A DNA stretch of 64,000 bases, taken from positions 62,001 through 126,000 of the forward strand of contig JAKFVT010000033.1 in the NCBI GenBank assembly GCA_021732005.1, in the 5' to 3' direction. The translations under genes and the position numbers were made by a program. The notes under the pieces are model-generated. The model did no database searches and was not told the DNA's origin. It saw nothing but the letters and a program-made list of their open reading frames with translations. Shown here in pieces: positions 16,947 to 25,477 of the stretch (positions are counted from its first letter, which is position 1; the number at the start of each line of letters is the position of its first letter). The stretch is from Mycobacterium sp. (GTDB lineage Bacteria; Actinomycetota; Actinomycetes; Mycobacteriales; Mycobacteriaceae).

Positions 16947-17830
16947 GCCGCGGGCTTGTGATAGGTGACGAGGTTGACGTCGCAGTATCCGTTGGTGAAC
17001 ATCCCCTGGCAGCCGCGGAGGTACTTCATGTAGCGGTCGTAGACCTCTTCGGACTGGATCTCGATTGCCTTGTCGCGGTTGGCTTCTAGAGCATCGCCCC
17101 AGATGCCGAGCGTCCTGATGTAGTGCGGCCGCAATGACAGCACCTCCGGTACGGTGAATCCGGCCGTCTCGCCCCGTTCCTGCATCATGGTGGCCGTCGG
17201 AATGCGGCCTCCGGGAAAGATTTCGGTGAGGATGAACTTGACGAACCGCAGACCCTCGAAGGTGATGGGCGTGCCGCGCTCGGCCATCTCGTAGGGGTGA
17301 TAGCTGGTGGTGCTCTGGATCGTCATGCGCCCGTCGTCGGGGAGGATGTTGAAGCAGTTCTTGAAGAAGTGGTCGTAGCGCTCGAAGCCGAAGTGTTCGA
17401 ATGCCTCGATCGACACGATCCGGTCGACGGGCTCACTGAACTCTTCCCAGCCGTGCAGTTGAACGACATGGGTCCGCGCGGAATCGACCGCGTCGAGAAG
17501 CTTCGTGGTGTAAGCATGCTGGTTTTTCGACAGCGTGAGGCCGATGACGTTGACGTCGTATTTCTCCATTGCGCGTTTCATGGTGGCGCCCCACCCACAG
17601 CCGATGTCCAGCAGCGTCATCCCGGGCTTCAGGTCGAGCTTGTCCAGATTCAGATCGATCTTGGCGATCTGGGCTTCTTCCAGCGAGAGGTCGGCTGGTT
17701 CGAAGTAGGCGCAGCTGTATGTCCGGGTCGGATCCTGAAAGAGGGCGAAGAAGTCGTCCGACAGGTCGTAGTGAGCCTGGATGTCCTCGAAGTGAGGGCG
17801 CATCGTCGAAGCGGAGTTGTCGTCGGGCAA
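16943..17830 (-). CDS. Mycolic acid/cyclopropane fatty acid methyltransferase family protein
   Basis: This 295-residue protein is of the CmaA/MmaA/UmaA family. It has an opening [24 protein letters not shown], the SAM site [32 protein letters not shown], and the C-terminal segment with FFNGYC-like residues (FTNGYCDVN). Family members transfer a methyl group to double bonds of meromycolates or phospholipid acyl chains. The TTG at 17830 is chosen because GGAGGG lies nine bases upstream; an ATG at 17803 would lose residues usually present. Which bond it modifies is not readable from sequence. Confidence 0.9.
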   Translation of the reverse strand: MPDDNSASTMRPHFEDIQAHYDLSDDFFALFQDPTRTYSCAYFEPADLSLEEAQIAKIDLNLDKLDLKPGMTLLDIGCGWGATMKRAMEKYDVNVIGLTLSKNQHAYTTKLLDAVDSARTHVVQLHGWEEFSEPVDRIVSIEAFEHFGFERYDHFFKNCFNILPDDGRMTIQSTTSYHPYEMAERGTPITFEGLRFVKFILTEIFPGGRIPTATMMQERGETAGFTVPEVLSLRPHYIRTLGIWGDALEANRDKAIEIQSEEVYDRYMKYLRGCQGMFTNGYCDVNLVTYHKPAA

Positions 17831-17939
17831 TTGCGTATGCCCTCCCGTCTGGGATGGGTACAGCGATCACACAGTTGTGCGGTGGCTCGCACCCTACGCG
17901 GTACGGGTGCGTCGACGCGTCATTTCGGCCACTCGCGAG

Positions 17940-18842
17940 CTACGAACTCACCAGCTCCGGGTGGAACGTGGCCGCCATCCGGCGCATCCCGTCTCGCCAG
18001 TCGACGCTGGTGCCCCCGATGAGCTCATGCATTTTGGTGACGTCCAACGGATTGCCGCGCAGCGCTTGATCGCTTTCCTCGAAGACCGGTTCCGTGCCGA
18101 CCAGCTCACCGAGGAAGGTGCACCATTCCTGGACGCTGACATATTGGTCGCCGCCCCAGTTGACGGTGGTGGCCGGAACTGAGGCCACCTCAAGCAGTTT
18201 CGGGATCATCGCGATGATGTCGTCTTCATGGATGGGGTTGTAGACGGCGGGTCCGCCGGGCGGAACGGGAACGGGCATGCCGCTGAGCATCATCTCCATC
18301 TGGAAGTACGGCCAGCCGCCGTTGTCGCCGTAGGGAACGTTGAGGCGCGCGATCGTGGTCGGTACACCGAGGGCGCGCGCCATGGTGGCGACAACGGTCT
18401 CACCCGCGATCTTGGTGATGGAGTATGTCGGCAGCAGGCTCTTGTGGTTGTCGCCGTAGACAGTGCGTTCGGTCCGGGGCTCGTCGCCGGGTGGGTCATA
18501 GACCGCGCCGGACGAACAGTGCAGGAACGCCTTTGCGCTGCGGCAGTGCGCCATGAGAAGACCAGCCGATTCCGCGTTGGCGGCGAGGTCTTTGTCCCAC
18601 CGACCGCTCTTGGCCACCGCCAAGTTGAGGACGTACTCGAAATCGGACGGCAGCCCGGTGAAGTCTCCGACGGCCATGTTGACGCTCTCGCATCGGACGC
18701 CCGCCTTCTCGAGGCTGTCCTTGACAGCCGAGTCGGTGAATCGGGCGATGCCCCACACCTCGTTGTCCGGCGCCAGGGCCAGGGCTACAGGGGTGGCGAC
18801 CTGGCCACTCACTCCGGTGATCAGAATCTTGGATCCGCGCAT
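17940..18842 (-). CDS. NAD-dependent epimerase/dehydratase family protein
   Basis: This 300-residue extended SDR has the nucleotide motif GVSGQVA at residues 10-16, a catalytic YSITK, and ARLNVPYGD. The C-terminal domain ends VDWRDGMRRM. It probably acts on a nucleotide sugar or a small keto/hydroxy compound. It stands alone between the methyltransferase and a divergent secreted protein, so context does not identify the substrate. Confidence 0.82.
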   Translation of the reverse strand: MRGSKILITGVSGQVATPVALALAPDNEVWGIARFTDSAVKDSLEKAGVRCESVNMAVGDFTGLPSDFEYVLNLAVAKSGRWDKDLAANAESAGLLMAHCRSAKAFLHCSSGAVYDPPGDEPRTERTVYGDNHKSLLPTYSITKIAGETVVATMARALGVPTTIARLNVPYGDNGGWPYFQMEMMLSGMPVPVPPGGPAVYNPIHEDDIIAMIPKLLEVASVPATTVNWGGDQYVSVQEWCTFLGELVGTEPVFEESDQALRGNPLDVTKMHELIGGTSVDWRDGMRRMAATFHPELVSS

Positions 18843-19159
18843 CGGCTGATGGTAGGCAGGCGGATGGGTCGGGCGAGAGGTTTTGTCTCAGTGGACAACA
18901 GCGTCGGCGTCGGGCACCGAATCAGCGTGCAACGCAATGCATTGGGCCAAAGCCATGGGCGAAGCACTCGGCGGCGGCCGGTCACCTTTTCACAGCAGTC
19001 CGCTGACCAGCGGTTTAAGCTAGCTCGTCACGGGTATCTGAACACAACCTGAACGAAGCCACTAAGTTGTGTGAATCGAGTCTTGCAAGCTCGATCGATC
19101 AGATCAAGATTCGGCCCCATCGACGAGGCCAACGTTCACGTCGGGAAGGGAGCCACGAG
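18843..19159. other. 317-bp divergent intergenic region
   Basis: This gap lies between the divergent epimerase and NlpC/P60-like genes. A perfect AGCTAGCT-type palindrome occurs near 19018, and a GAAGGGAG ribosome site ends the region. I see no RNA gene, no clear sigma-A promoter pair and no reading frame with coding character. Confidence 0.6.
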
Positions 19160-19639
19160 TTGAACACCCGCAATTGTCTTGCCATTTCGGCAACATTGGT
19201 TGGCGCGGCACTGCTGTTCGCACCCAGCGCCTCCGCTGAGAGGATCGCCGGAGCCGACGACGCCATCTCGAAGGCCGAAAGCGCGCTCGGGTCAGACATA
19301 TTCGGCCCGTACGGATGCGAGGCGTTCGTGGCCTACGCCTTCGACGTTCCGCAGGCAAAGTACGGCTGGGACGGCGCCGCCGAGACGATGTATCAAACGC
19401 TGCTCCAACAGGGCGAGATACACACCGACATGGATGCCCCGCGGGGAGCGCTCGTCTTCAGCAAGAGCCCGTACGGCGCCCACATCGATATCGCCCGCGG
19501 TGACGGGACCTACATCTCCGGCGGCGTTCAGGGACTCAAGCGGGGGTTCGGCGACGGACACAACATTCAGATCCTGCCGAGTCCCCACGTGGGAGCCGGC
19601 TGGACGTACCGGGGCTGGAGCATGGGCTACCCGCAGTAA
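19160..19639 (+). CDS. Secreted NlpC/P60-like cysteine hydrolase
   Basis: This is 159 residues from a TTG at 19160 with GAAGGGAG upstream; a longer in-frame ORF beginning at 19067 would put 31 residues before the signal peptide. A signal peptide ends APSASA at about residue 26. The mature part shows YGCEAFVAYAF with a candidate nucleophile Cys on a helix. It also has GALVFSKSPYGAHIDIARGDGTYIS with the expected His and a following strand, as in NlpC/P60 and CHAP folds. It is small and probably acts on peptidoglycan stem peptides or is a secreted relative of them. The family call rests on the Cys/His layout only. Confidence 0.65.
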   Translation: MNTRNCLAISATLVGAALLFAPSASAERIAGADDAISKAESALGSDIFGPYGCEAFVAYAFDVPQAKYGWDGAAETMYQTLLQQGEIHTDMDAPRGALVFSKSPYGAHIDIARGDGTYISGGVQGLKRGFGDGHNIQILPSPHVGAGWTYRGWSMGYPQ

Positions 19640-19650
19640 CTCAACGCCGA

Positions 19651-19687
19651 AGCGCCAGCCGACCCCATTCAGGGGCCGACTGGCGCT
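19651..19687. terminator. Bidirectional hairpin between convergent genes
   Basis: The arms AGCGCCAGCCGACCCC and GGGGCCGACTGGCGCT pair except for two G-T positions, with the short loop ATTCA. It sits in the 60-bp space between the stops of the NlpC-like and GjpA-like genes. There is no T run. Confidence 0.6.
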
Positions 19688-19699
19688 ATCGGGTGGAAC

Positions 19700-20914
19700 T
19701 TACTTGCCGGCCTTGGCAGTCCGGCCGGACTTGCCCGACGAAGCCTTCTTGCCGCTCCCGGCCTTCGAATCCTGACCGCCGGCGGACGAGGATCCCGCCT
19801 TGGTGTCGCTCGACGAAGCCGAACCGCCGGTGGCCGAATCGGTTGCCGCGGCCGGGGTGGCCTTGGTGCTGGCCTTCGTCGAACCCGTGCTGCCGGTGCC
19901 GGATTCGGTCGCGCCAGCATCGGCCGCGGTGTCGTCAGCCGCGCTGTCGGACGTCGCCTTGGTGGCACCACGGGCCGACTCCGCGCCCTGGGCCTGCGGG
20001 GCGGTCGACAGGGTGACCGTCGTGGCGGCTGCGGGCACCTTGGCCGCGGCACTGATGGCAGCCGTTGCCGGCGGGGTGGCCCCGATGGCTTGGGCGATGA
20101 CATCCCGCAGCGCGATCAGGCTGGAGATCGGTCCACTGGCAAGGAACCCGAAGTTGGGGTCGTATGGCGTCAGGAGGCCCGGGGCATTGATGAATCCGAG
20201 GATCGTCCCTGAACCGTTGAGGAAGCCGTCGACCAGATTCGCGGGAAGATTCACCAGAGTGTTGATGACGGCAGCCGGGTCGCCGGCAACCACTCCGTCG
20301 TACACATCCTGCGTTGCCTGCACGGCGGCGTTGATCGTCGACACCAGCGGGAACGTCATGGGCAGGATTACCTGGAACACCGCGTCGGGCAGGGTGGCAA
20401 ATGCCTTGGCGAAGTTGTTCACCGTGCTGACCAAAGGGCGCGTCAAATCGGACACGGCCTGGACTCCCGCCAGCGCGAGCGGAATCACGATCTGGTTGTT
20501 GAAGGTATCGAAGGCACCCACGATGTCACCGCTTTGGAGCTGACCGCGAGCGGTGGCGATTGCTCCGGGAGCGCCCTCAAAGATCAGCTTGAGGGTTCCC
20601 GCGTTGCTGTCGAGCCGCGTCTTCAAGTCCTCAAAGGCGGCGATCTGGTTCGCGACGATCTGGCTGAGGATCGGCGCGGGACTGGCTGAGATCTGCTGGC
20701 CGATAGCACCGAGATTTGCTGCGGACTTCTGGAAAACCTGTACCCAGTTCTCGATCGGGTTCACCGCGGCGCTGAGCTCGACGCTGACCGACGACACCGA
20801 CCGCTGCAGCGCGTGCACGTCAGGCATCGGCGGCGCCAGCGGCGAGATTGCGATGACACTCGCTCCGACAAGCGCAACACCAGCGGTGGCGTACGGACGA
20901 ACAGCAGCGTTCAT
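19700..20914 (-). CDS. GjpA-like outer membrane porin family protein (second copy)
   Basis: This 404-residue protein has an N-terminal signal-like segment (YATAGVALVGASVIAISPLA), the conserved motif SPAPILSQIVANQIAAFEDL, and a helical Ala/Val/Leu-rich body. A Thr/Ala/Ser/Gly/Lys-rich tail of about 120 residues ends in repeated SGK/AGK. It is a paralogue of the gene at 7011-8207 and matches the GjpA family better than that gene. The ATG at 20914 has a strong AAGGAG site. Its upstream region contains two TTAC...GTAA palindromes. Channel activity is known for Gordonia GjpA, not shown here. Confidence 0.8.
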   Translation of the reverse strand: MNAAVRPYATAGVALVGASVIAISPLAPPMPDVHALQRSVSSVSVELSAAVNPIENWVQVFQKSAANLGAIGQQISASPAPILSQIVANQIAAFEDLKTRLDSNAGTLKLIFEGAPGAIATARGQLQSGDIVGAFDTFNNQIVIPLALAGVQAVSDLTRPLVSTVNNFAKAFATLPDAVFQVILPMTFPLVSTINAAVQATQDVYDGVVAGDPAAVINTLVNLPANLVDGFLNGSGTILGFINAPGLLTPYDPNFGFLASGPISSLIALRDVIAQAIGATPPATAAISAAAKVPAAATTVTLSTAPQAQGAESARGATKATSDSAADDTAADAGATESGTGSTGSTKASTKATPAAATDSATGGSASSSDTKAGSSSAGGQDSKAGSGKKASSGKSGRTAKAGK

Positions 20915-20964
20915 GACTCTCCTTAGAAGATGTTTGGCCCCCTAAGCACGAGAACGTAGCGCAC

Positions 20965-20980
20965 CTTACTCGTCAGTAAG
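20965..20980. promoter_or_regulatory. Inverted repeat CTTACT-CGTC-AGTAAG
   Basis: A perfect 6-4-6 inverted repeat lies about 50 bases upstream of the GjpA-like start, a typical repressor position. Its TTAC/GTAA ends recur in the palindrome at 21147-21160. Confidence 0.45.
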
Positions 20981-21146
20981 AAGAGGTTTTGGAAACTTTC
21001 TTGCGCGCCGAAAGGACCGCAGATTGCTGCGCCACATCGGGGTGGGCGCGGTCAACGTCGCTGTTCACGCCACTTCTGACAGCTCCGCGAGGTTGCGGGG
21101 TGGTGAACTACCGAGGACGGGCAGCTACCATTCGCGACCCGCTATA

Positions 21147-21160
21147 TTACCCGCGGGTAA
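21147..21160. promoter_or_regulatory. Perfect palindrome TTACCCGCGGGTAA
   Basis: A 14-bp perfect palindrome inside an AT-rich stretch between divergent genes. A dimeric regulator is the likely reader, but none is identified nearby. Confidence 0.45.
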
Positions 21161-21454
21161 GATAAACAGTTTGCTGAAACTGTCGCCTAAGTTACCTTTC
21201 AGTACCATAACCAGGCTTATGTAAATTTGATGGCGTTTGCGCGCGTCGGTCGACACCAAGGGCCCTACCGCAACAGCCGCGGGTGCGGCCCGGGACCGGA
21301 GTACGCCCGCCAGCCCCTCCGCCACCGACCCCCGCGATCGGTCAACATGAATTCAACTTTGGGTTTGCTGAGCGGTTGCAAATTTCTTACGCGCGTCGCT
21401 CCATGGATGTCGGGCAGCAGCCGTTCGGGCCGAGGTGCCGCGTAGCATTCGCCC

Positions 21455-22651
21455 ATGAAGATCCTCTTCGACGACGCCGATATGGACGCACAGTTGAGTC
21501 GGACCCTGACCGCTGTCGCGGCCGAGGCCTGCGATCTCGGTGAAGCGTTCGCTACCGCCGCTCGGGTCATCGAAGGTGACTACGACTCCTGGTACTCGGA
21601 GTGGTCTGCGACCGCCGAGACCGCCCAGGCCATCGCCGACCGGTCCGCCGAGGGCGGTCACCCCGTGACCGCGCGTAAGGCCTACCTTCGCGCGTCGGAG
21701 TATTGGCGTCAGGCGTTCTTCTTCCTTCGGCACGACATCACTGACGAGCGACTTCAGCACGCGTGGCACCAGCATCGGCTCACGTTCCGCTCGGCTCTGC
21801 ACTTTCTTGATTTCCCCTCTGTCGCAACAGAGATCCCTTTCGAGAGCGCGACCATGACCGGGTATCTGTACCGAGTGAGCGACGACGGCGCGCCACGGCC
21901 AACTGTGATCGCCCCGTGCGGATATGACTCGACAGCCGAGGCCGGCTACTGCGCGACCGGCTACATGGCGCTGGCCAGGGGTTACAACTTCTTCGTCTTC
22001 GAAGGTCCGGGCCAAGGTGGGATGCTGTACGAGCATCGGGTTGCGATGCGGCCCGACTTCGAGGTGCCCTTCGCCGCCGCGTTCGCCTGGCTGATCGATC
22101 AGCCCGGCGTCGACCCAGATCGGGTGGCCATCATCGGCCGGTCGTTCGGCGGTTACCTGGGACCACGTGCGGCAGCGTTCGAACCGCGCGTCGCGGCGCT
22201 GATCGCCGACCCGGGCCAGTTCGACTTCGCCAGCCGAATCGCCAAGATGGTCGGCACAACCGAGCACTTGCAGAAGATCATCGACGCCGATCCCGACGTG
22301 GATGCGCAACTCGAGGCGCTGTGCAACGGACCGCGCAACACCGAGTGGTACGGGTCGCGCATGGCCACGCTGGGAGCCGCCACCGTGGGCGACTGGATCC
22401 GGCGGCAGCTCAGCTACGAGCTCGGCGACTGCGTTGGCGCGATCGCCTGCCCCACGCTGATCACCGAGGGTGAGGGTGACTTCGCCGCGCAGGGCGAAGC
22501 CCTGTACAACCACCTCCCGCCGGCGATCCGCAAGGAGCTCAAGCGGTTCAGTGAGGCCGAAGGTGCCGGCGGCCATTGCGAGGGACTAGGAGCAACCCTG
22601 TTCGAGGGCTATGCCTTCGACTGGCTGGACGACGTCCTGGGCAGACGCTGA
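21455..22651 (+). CDS. Alpha/beta hydrolase with N-terminal helical cap (FrsA/DHPON hydrolase-like)
   Basis: This 398-residue protein has an N-terminal helical domain (about 1-130), then the hydrolase core with FEGPGQGG, the nucleophile elbow GRSFGG, an acidic residue near LITEGEGDF and a terminal His in GGHCEG. This layout matches the group of 2,6-dihydropseudooxynicotine hydrolase and related C-C or ester hydrolases. The substrate cannot be read. It stands alone, divergent from the GjpA-like gene. Confidence 0.8.
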   Translation: MKILFDDADMDAQLSRTLTAVAAEACDLGEAFATAARVIEGDYDSWYSEWSATAETAQAIADRSAEGGHPVTARKAYLRASEYWRQAFFFLRHDITDERLQHAWHQHRLTFRSALHFLDFPSVATEIPFESATMTGYLYRVSDDGAPRPTVIAPCGYDSTAEAGYCATGYMALARGYNFFVFEGPGQGGMLYEHRVAMRPDFEVPFAAAFAWLIDQPGVDPDRVAIIGRSFGGYLGPRAAAFEPRVAALIADPGQFDFASRIAKMVGTTEHLQKIIDADPDVDAQLEALCNGPRNTEWYGSRMATLGAATVGDWIRRQLSYELGDCVGAIACPTLITEGEGDFAAQGEALYNHLPPAIRKELKRFSEAEGAGGHCEGLGATLFEGYAFDWLDDVLGRR

Positions 22652-22683
22652 GGGTTGCCACCGGAGGAGCAGCACTTCTTCGG

Positions 22684-22757
22684 TGCCCCCAGTCGGACTC
22701 GAACCGACACTGTGCGGATTTTAAGTCCGCTGCCTCTGCCAATTGGGCTATGGGGGC
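22684..22757 (-). tRNA. tRNA-Leu(UAA)
   Basis: On the minus strand the 74 bases fold with a seven-pair acceptor stem (GCCCCCA with TGGGGGC). The Leu-like D arm contains TTGGCAGA. The anticodon stem GCGGA/TCCGC encloses loop CTTAAAA, giving anticodon UAA. The T arm is GTCGG-TTCGAGT-CCGAC. The discriminator base is A, as for leucine. CCA is not fully encoded. The variable region is only about five bases, whereas most bacterial tRNA-Leu have a long variable arm. Confidence 0.9.
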
Positions 22758-22886
22758 GGCGCACCGGGCGATCGGCGCGGGATTGACGTTAGCGCCTGCA
22801 CTGACGGGACCTGCGCTCCGCTCCGACGGTTCGGGGCAGAACCATGGTTCAGCGACTGACCCAACGGTGTCGTCGCTCCGACCGGC

Positions 22887-23510
22887 TCAGAGAGAGGGCG
22901 TCCGCATCAAGTGTCCGCCGGCAGCGCCACGGGCTGGGGGTGGACTGAGCAGGCCGCGGGCGCGGGCCTTCTCTATCCAACTGACCACAGTGCGTGACGA
23001 CACCGTGTATTCGTTGGCCAGGCTGACGGCGTAGCCCCGCCCGCGGGTCAGGTACTCGCTCGCAATCGTGGTGAGGAAATCGTCGCTGAGTGCCCTTCGA
23101 GTTCGCGTGGGCTGGACTGCGGCGGCGGGAAATCCAGTTACCGGGAGGTCCACGGTGAACGGGTCCAGTCCTTCGGCGATCAGATGAGGCAGGAGGCCGG
23201 TCACCACCTCCAATGGGGAGGCCCAGCGGAAATCCCGTTGAAGTGTCGCCAAGTCCAGACCGGTCGGACAAGCCAGCGACATCATCACGATTTGCGGCCG
23301 ACCGTCGATAAGGTCGACGCGCGCCTCTATGCGCACTGATTCCGCGCCGGTATCCGGTTCCACCCGGACCCAGTCCACGATGATGGGCAGATCGATGGTC
23401 ACACCATCAACCGCCCAGCAGTGACGAATGTCCCCGCTGGCGCGGGTGATTCGGGATGAAACTCCCAGCGGCCGAGATGGCGTGTGCATCGCCGCATCAT
23501 TGTCGTTCAC
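22887..23510 (-). CDS. Uncharacterised protein with C-terminal helix-turn-helix
   Basis: This protein of about 207 residues has a poorly conserved beta-rich N-terminal part. The C-terminal 60 residues have the pattern DDFLTTIASEYLTRGRGYAVSLANEYTVSSRTVVSWIEKARARGLL, a helix-turn-helix seen in many actinobacterial proteins, followed by a GAAGG end. It probably binds DNA. The start is uncertain: TTG at 23522, GTG at 23510 and ATG at 23489 are all possible, and none has a good ribosome site. Confidence 0.6.
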   Translation of the reverse strand: MNDNDAAMHTPSRPLGVSSRITRASGDIRHCWAVDGVTIDLPIIVDWVRVEPDTGAESVRIEARVDLIDGRPQIVMMSLACPTGLDLATLQRDFRWASPLEVVTGLLPHLIAEGLDPFTVDLPVTGFPAAAVQPTRTRRALSDDFLTTIASEYLTRGRGYAVSLANEYTVSSRTVVSWIEKARARGLLSPPPARGAAGGHLMRTPSL

Positions 23511-23567
23511 AGCGGACAGCAATGTGCGGAAGACGCAGAGTTGCGATGACGTTGGTTGGGGCCGGAA

Positions 23568-25136
23568 TTATGTAGTGCCCGGGCTACCGCTCTGACCGGG
23601 CTGGCCGCCGAGGCCGCCGGGTCCGCCGAAGCCGCCCTTGCCGGGTGTGGGAGTAGACCCGGATGGCGTCGGCGACTTGGCGTTGCCGCCGCTGCCGCCG
23701 GTACCACCGTTGGCGAATAGGCCACCCCTACCTCCGGTCCCGCCGTTGCCGCCCTCACCTAGCGCATCGTTGCGGGCAGGGCCGGTGTCCACGAGCCCCC
23801 CGCCGGCGCCGCCGGTGCCACCGACGGCGAACAGCCCGCCCCTACCGCCGGTGCCGCCCTTACCGCCATGGGTGGTCCCAGCGCCGGGGTTGACAGTCGT
23901 GGCCATACCGCCCGTGCCGCCTGATGCCCCCCGGATGAGACTGAGGACGCTCGCACCGCCGTTGCCACCCGCCCCGCCCTGAGTGATACCGATCAAGGCG
24001 ACAGCACCGCCGCCGGCACCGCCTGCCTGGCCCGGGCCGGCAAACCGGGAACTACCGCCCTTACCGCCGGCGCCGCCGGTAGCGGTGCCTCCATTTGACG
24101 CGGCCGAGCCGCCGCCGCCGGCCTGACCGCCGGCGCCGATGGTCGCGCTGCCGCCGTTCCCGCCGGGCCCACCGACGGCGTTCAGGTCGCCGGCAAGAAC
24201 CCCGAATTTGTACCAGTCTTCGGGATTGGTGCTGGCGGTCCATCCGCCGCCGTTCCCGCCGGCGCCGCCGTTGCCCAGCACGAGTCCGCCACGACCACCG
24301 TCAGCGCCGGCGCCGCCGGTGGCGAGGCCGGAGTCCGCTAGGGCCTTCGCACCCGCACCGCCGGCGCCGCCGGTGCCGAACAGGCCGGTGCCTCCGCCTG
24401 CGCCGCCGGAACCGCCGGTGGCGTTGTTGGCGAGGGGAATCGCGAGGTGGTCCTCGGCATAGCCACCTGCGCCGCCTGCTCCACCGTCGCCCCAGATCAG
24501 ACCACCACGGCCACCTGCGCCACCGCTGGCACCCACCGAGGAGAAGATCTGCGCGCTGCCACCACGATCTTCACCGCCCTTGCCGCCGGCGCCGCCGTTG
24601 CCGAACAACCCGGCGCGGCCGCCCCGGCCACCGGCGGTGGCGGCCTGAGTCCGCACGTTGGAGACATAGCCGGCGTCGGCTCCGTTGCCGCCCATGCCGG
24701 CATTGCCGATGCCGAAGAAGCCGGCGTTTCCGCCGTTGCCGGCGGCCAGACCCGAGCCCGCGGTGGCGCTCCAGCCGCTGCCGCCGTTACCGAACAACAG
24801 GCCGGCGTTGCCGCCGTTGCAGACATGCGACGTGCAGTAGACGTCATCCGCCGCGGTGTAGCTGTAGCCGCTGCCGATCAGCAGACCCGCGTTCGGATGC
24901 GTCTGCGTTCCGTTACCGATAAAGAAGCCGACGGCCGAGCCCAGGAGGCCACCCCCCGAAGCGGTCAGTTCGATATTCGCGGTCTGTACGTGCACACCGG
25001 GGGCTGATGCCAGTGGTGACGTCGCCCCCAGCGACGTCATCATCATTCCAGCGCCGGCCATGGCGCCGATGGTCACCAAGGGCACCACCCGGAAAAGACC
25101 GCCAACCCGACGGACTGCGGGCATCTCAATAGTCAT
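23568..25136 (-). CDS. PGRS-like glycine-rich exported protein without a PE domain
   Basis: This is 522 residues from the ATG at 25136 with a GGGGGA site. The first 75 residues contain a signal or anchor helix (VVPLVTIGAMAGAGMMM) and no PE domain. From about residue 85 to the end it is GGxGG repeats with units like GGRGGLFGNGGAGGKGG, the PGRS style. Such repeats bind calcium or form polyproline-II type bundles in other proteins, but here the role is unknown. It may be a surface protein. The extreme GC-rich repeats could also cause assembly errors. Confidence 0.8.
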   Translation of the reverse strand: MTIEMPAVRRVGGLFRVVPLVTIGAMAGAGMMMTSLGATSPLASAPGVHVQTANIELTASGGGLLGSAVGFFIGNGTQTHPNAGLLIGSGYSYTAADDVYCTSHVCNGGNAGLLFGNGGSGWSATAGSGLAAGNGGNAGFFGIGNAGMGGNGADAGYVSNVRTQAATAGGRGGRAGLFGNGGAGGKGGEDRGGSAQIFSSVGASGGAGGRGGLIWGDGGAGGAGGYAEDHLAIPLANNATGGSGGAGGGTGLFGTGGAGGAGAKALADSGLATGGAGADGGRGGLVLGNGGAGGNGGGWTASTNPEDWYKFGVLAGDLNAVGGPGGNGGSATIGAGGQAGGGGSAASNGGTATGGAGGKGGSSRFAGPGQAGGAGGGAVALIGITQGGAGGNGGASVLSLIRGASGGTGGMATTVNPGAGTTHGGKGGTGGRGGLFAVGGTGGAGGGLVDTGPARNDALGEGGNGGTGGRGGLFANGGTGGSGGNAKSPTPSGSTPTPGKGGFGGPGGLGGQPGQSGSPGTT

Positions 25137-25345
25137 CTGAATCCCCCGTACTTCGACTCTCAGAGCCTCACCGAAGCACCCGCTGGGACCGTTCACTGAC
25201 GATTCACCCACTCATGGGAGGTTCGTCCACATATGGAAGGTTCCGGGCACGCTGCCGATCACCAGCGTGCGCTTACTGAAGTCATTGGTAACTCACAGCA
25301 TTGACCTAATCCTGAGCCTGGATTCACAGCGAACTGCGCTACGTT

Positions 25346-25414
25346 GAAAGGGCGACAGGGCCTCGCCCTTACTCGCGGAAAGGCCCGGCGGCCCCCCCGA
25401 CAGCCGGGCTTTTT
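25346..25414 (+). ncRNA. Candidate small RNA with C-rich loop and intrinsic terminator
   Basis: On the plus strand the stem AAGGGCGA/TCGCCCTT (25348-25355 with 25363-25370, loop CAGGGCC) is followed by a GC-rich stem GGCCCGGC/GCCGGGCT whose loop carries seven consecutive C, and then TTTTT (25410-25414). A TACGTT hexamer at 25340-25345 could be the -10 box. C-rich loops of this kind occur in mycobacterial regulatory RNAs such as 6C/B11. Loop 1 GGGCC can pair with loop 2 GGCCC. Expression is not shown. Confidence 0.4.
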
Positions 25415-25428
25415 CCGTCTCCGCACAG

Positions 25429-25467
25429 CACGACACCCCGGGGGAAGGGGCCGCCCGGGGTGTCGTG
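25429..25467 (-). terminator. Hairpin after dctA
   Basis: CACGACACCCCGGG pairs perfectly with CCCGGGGTGTCGTG over 14 bp, ten bases past the dctA stop. There is no T run, as is common for mycobacterial hairpin terminators. Confidence 0.55.
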
Positions 25468-25477
25468 AGCTGGGTTA

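Larger units (their letters stand above)
20915..21454. other. 540-bp intergenic region with palindromes upstream of the GjpA-like gene
   Basis: This divergent region separates the GjpA-like gene from the alpha/beta hydrolase gene. It is AT-rich in its middle (21140-21230). It holds the inverted repeat CTTACT-CGTC-AGTAAG at 20965-20980 and the perfect palindrome TTACCCGCGGGTAA at 21147-21160. It also contains the motif AGGCGACAGTTT (minus strand, about 21178-21189). No coding frame looks real. Confidence 0.6.
25137..25477. other. 341-bp region with a candidate small RNA and a dctA terminator
   Basis: This lies between the PGRS-like gene and dctA, both on the minus strand. On the plus strand it contains two stem-loops, the second followed by TTTTT, and near dctA a 14-bp perfect hairpin. 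The rest (25137-25340) holds the PGRS gene leader with no other recognised element. Confidence 0.6.

Noticed and set aside
23638..24922. Long plus-strand Arg/Pro-rich readings across the PGRS-like gene
   Set aside because: They are shadows of the GGC/GCC repeat tract on the opposite strand and have no signal, motif or ribosome site.
23600..25000. CRISPR array suggested by periodic repeats
   Set aside because: The periodicity is codon-level GGC/GCC repetition in a glycine-rich reading frame. There are no conserved repeats with unique spacers and no cas genes.
25380..25414. The T5 hairpin as terminator of the dctA or PGRS-like gene
   Set aside because: Its T tract is on the plus strand, whereas both genes are on the minus strand. 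It is treated as the end of a candidate plus-strand RNA.
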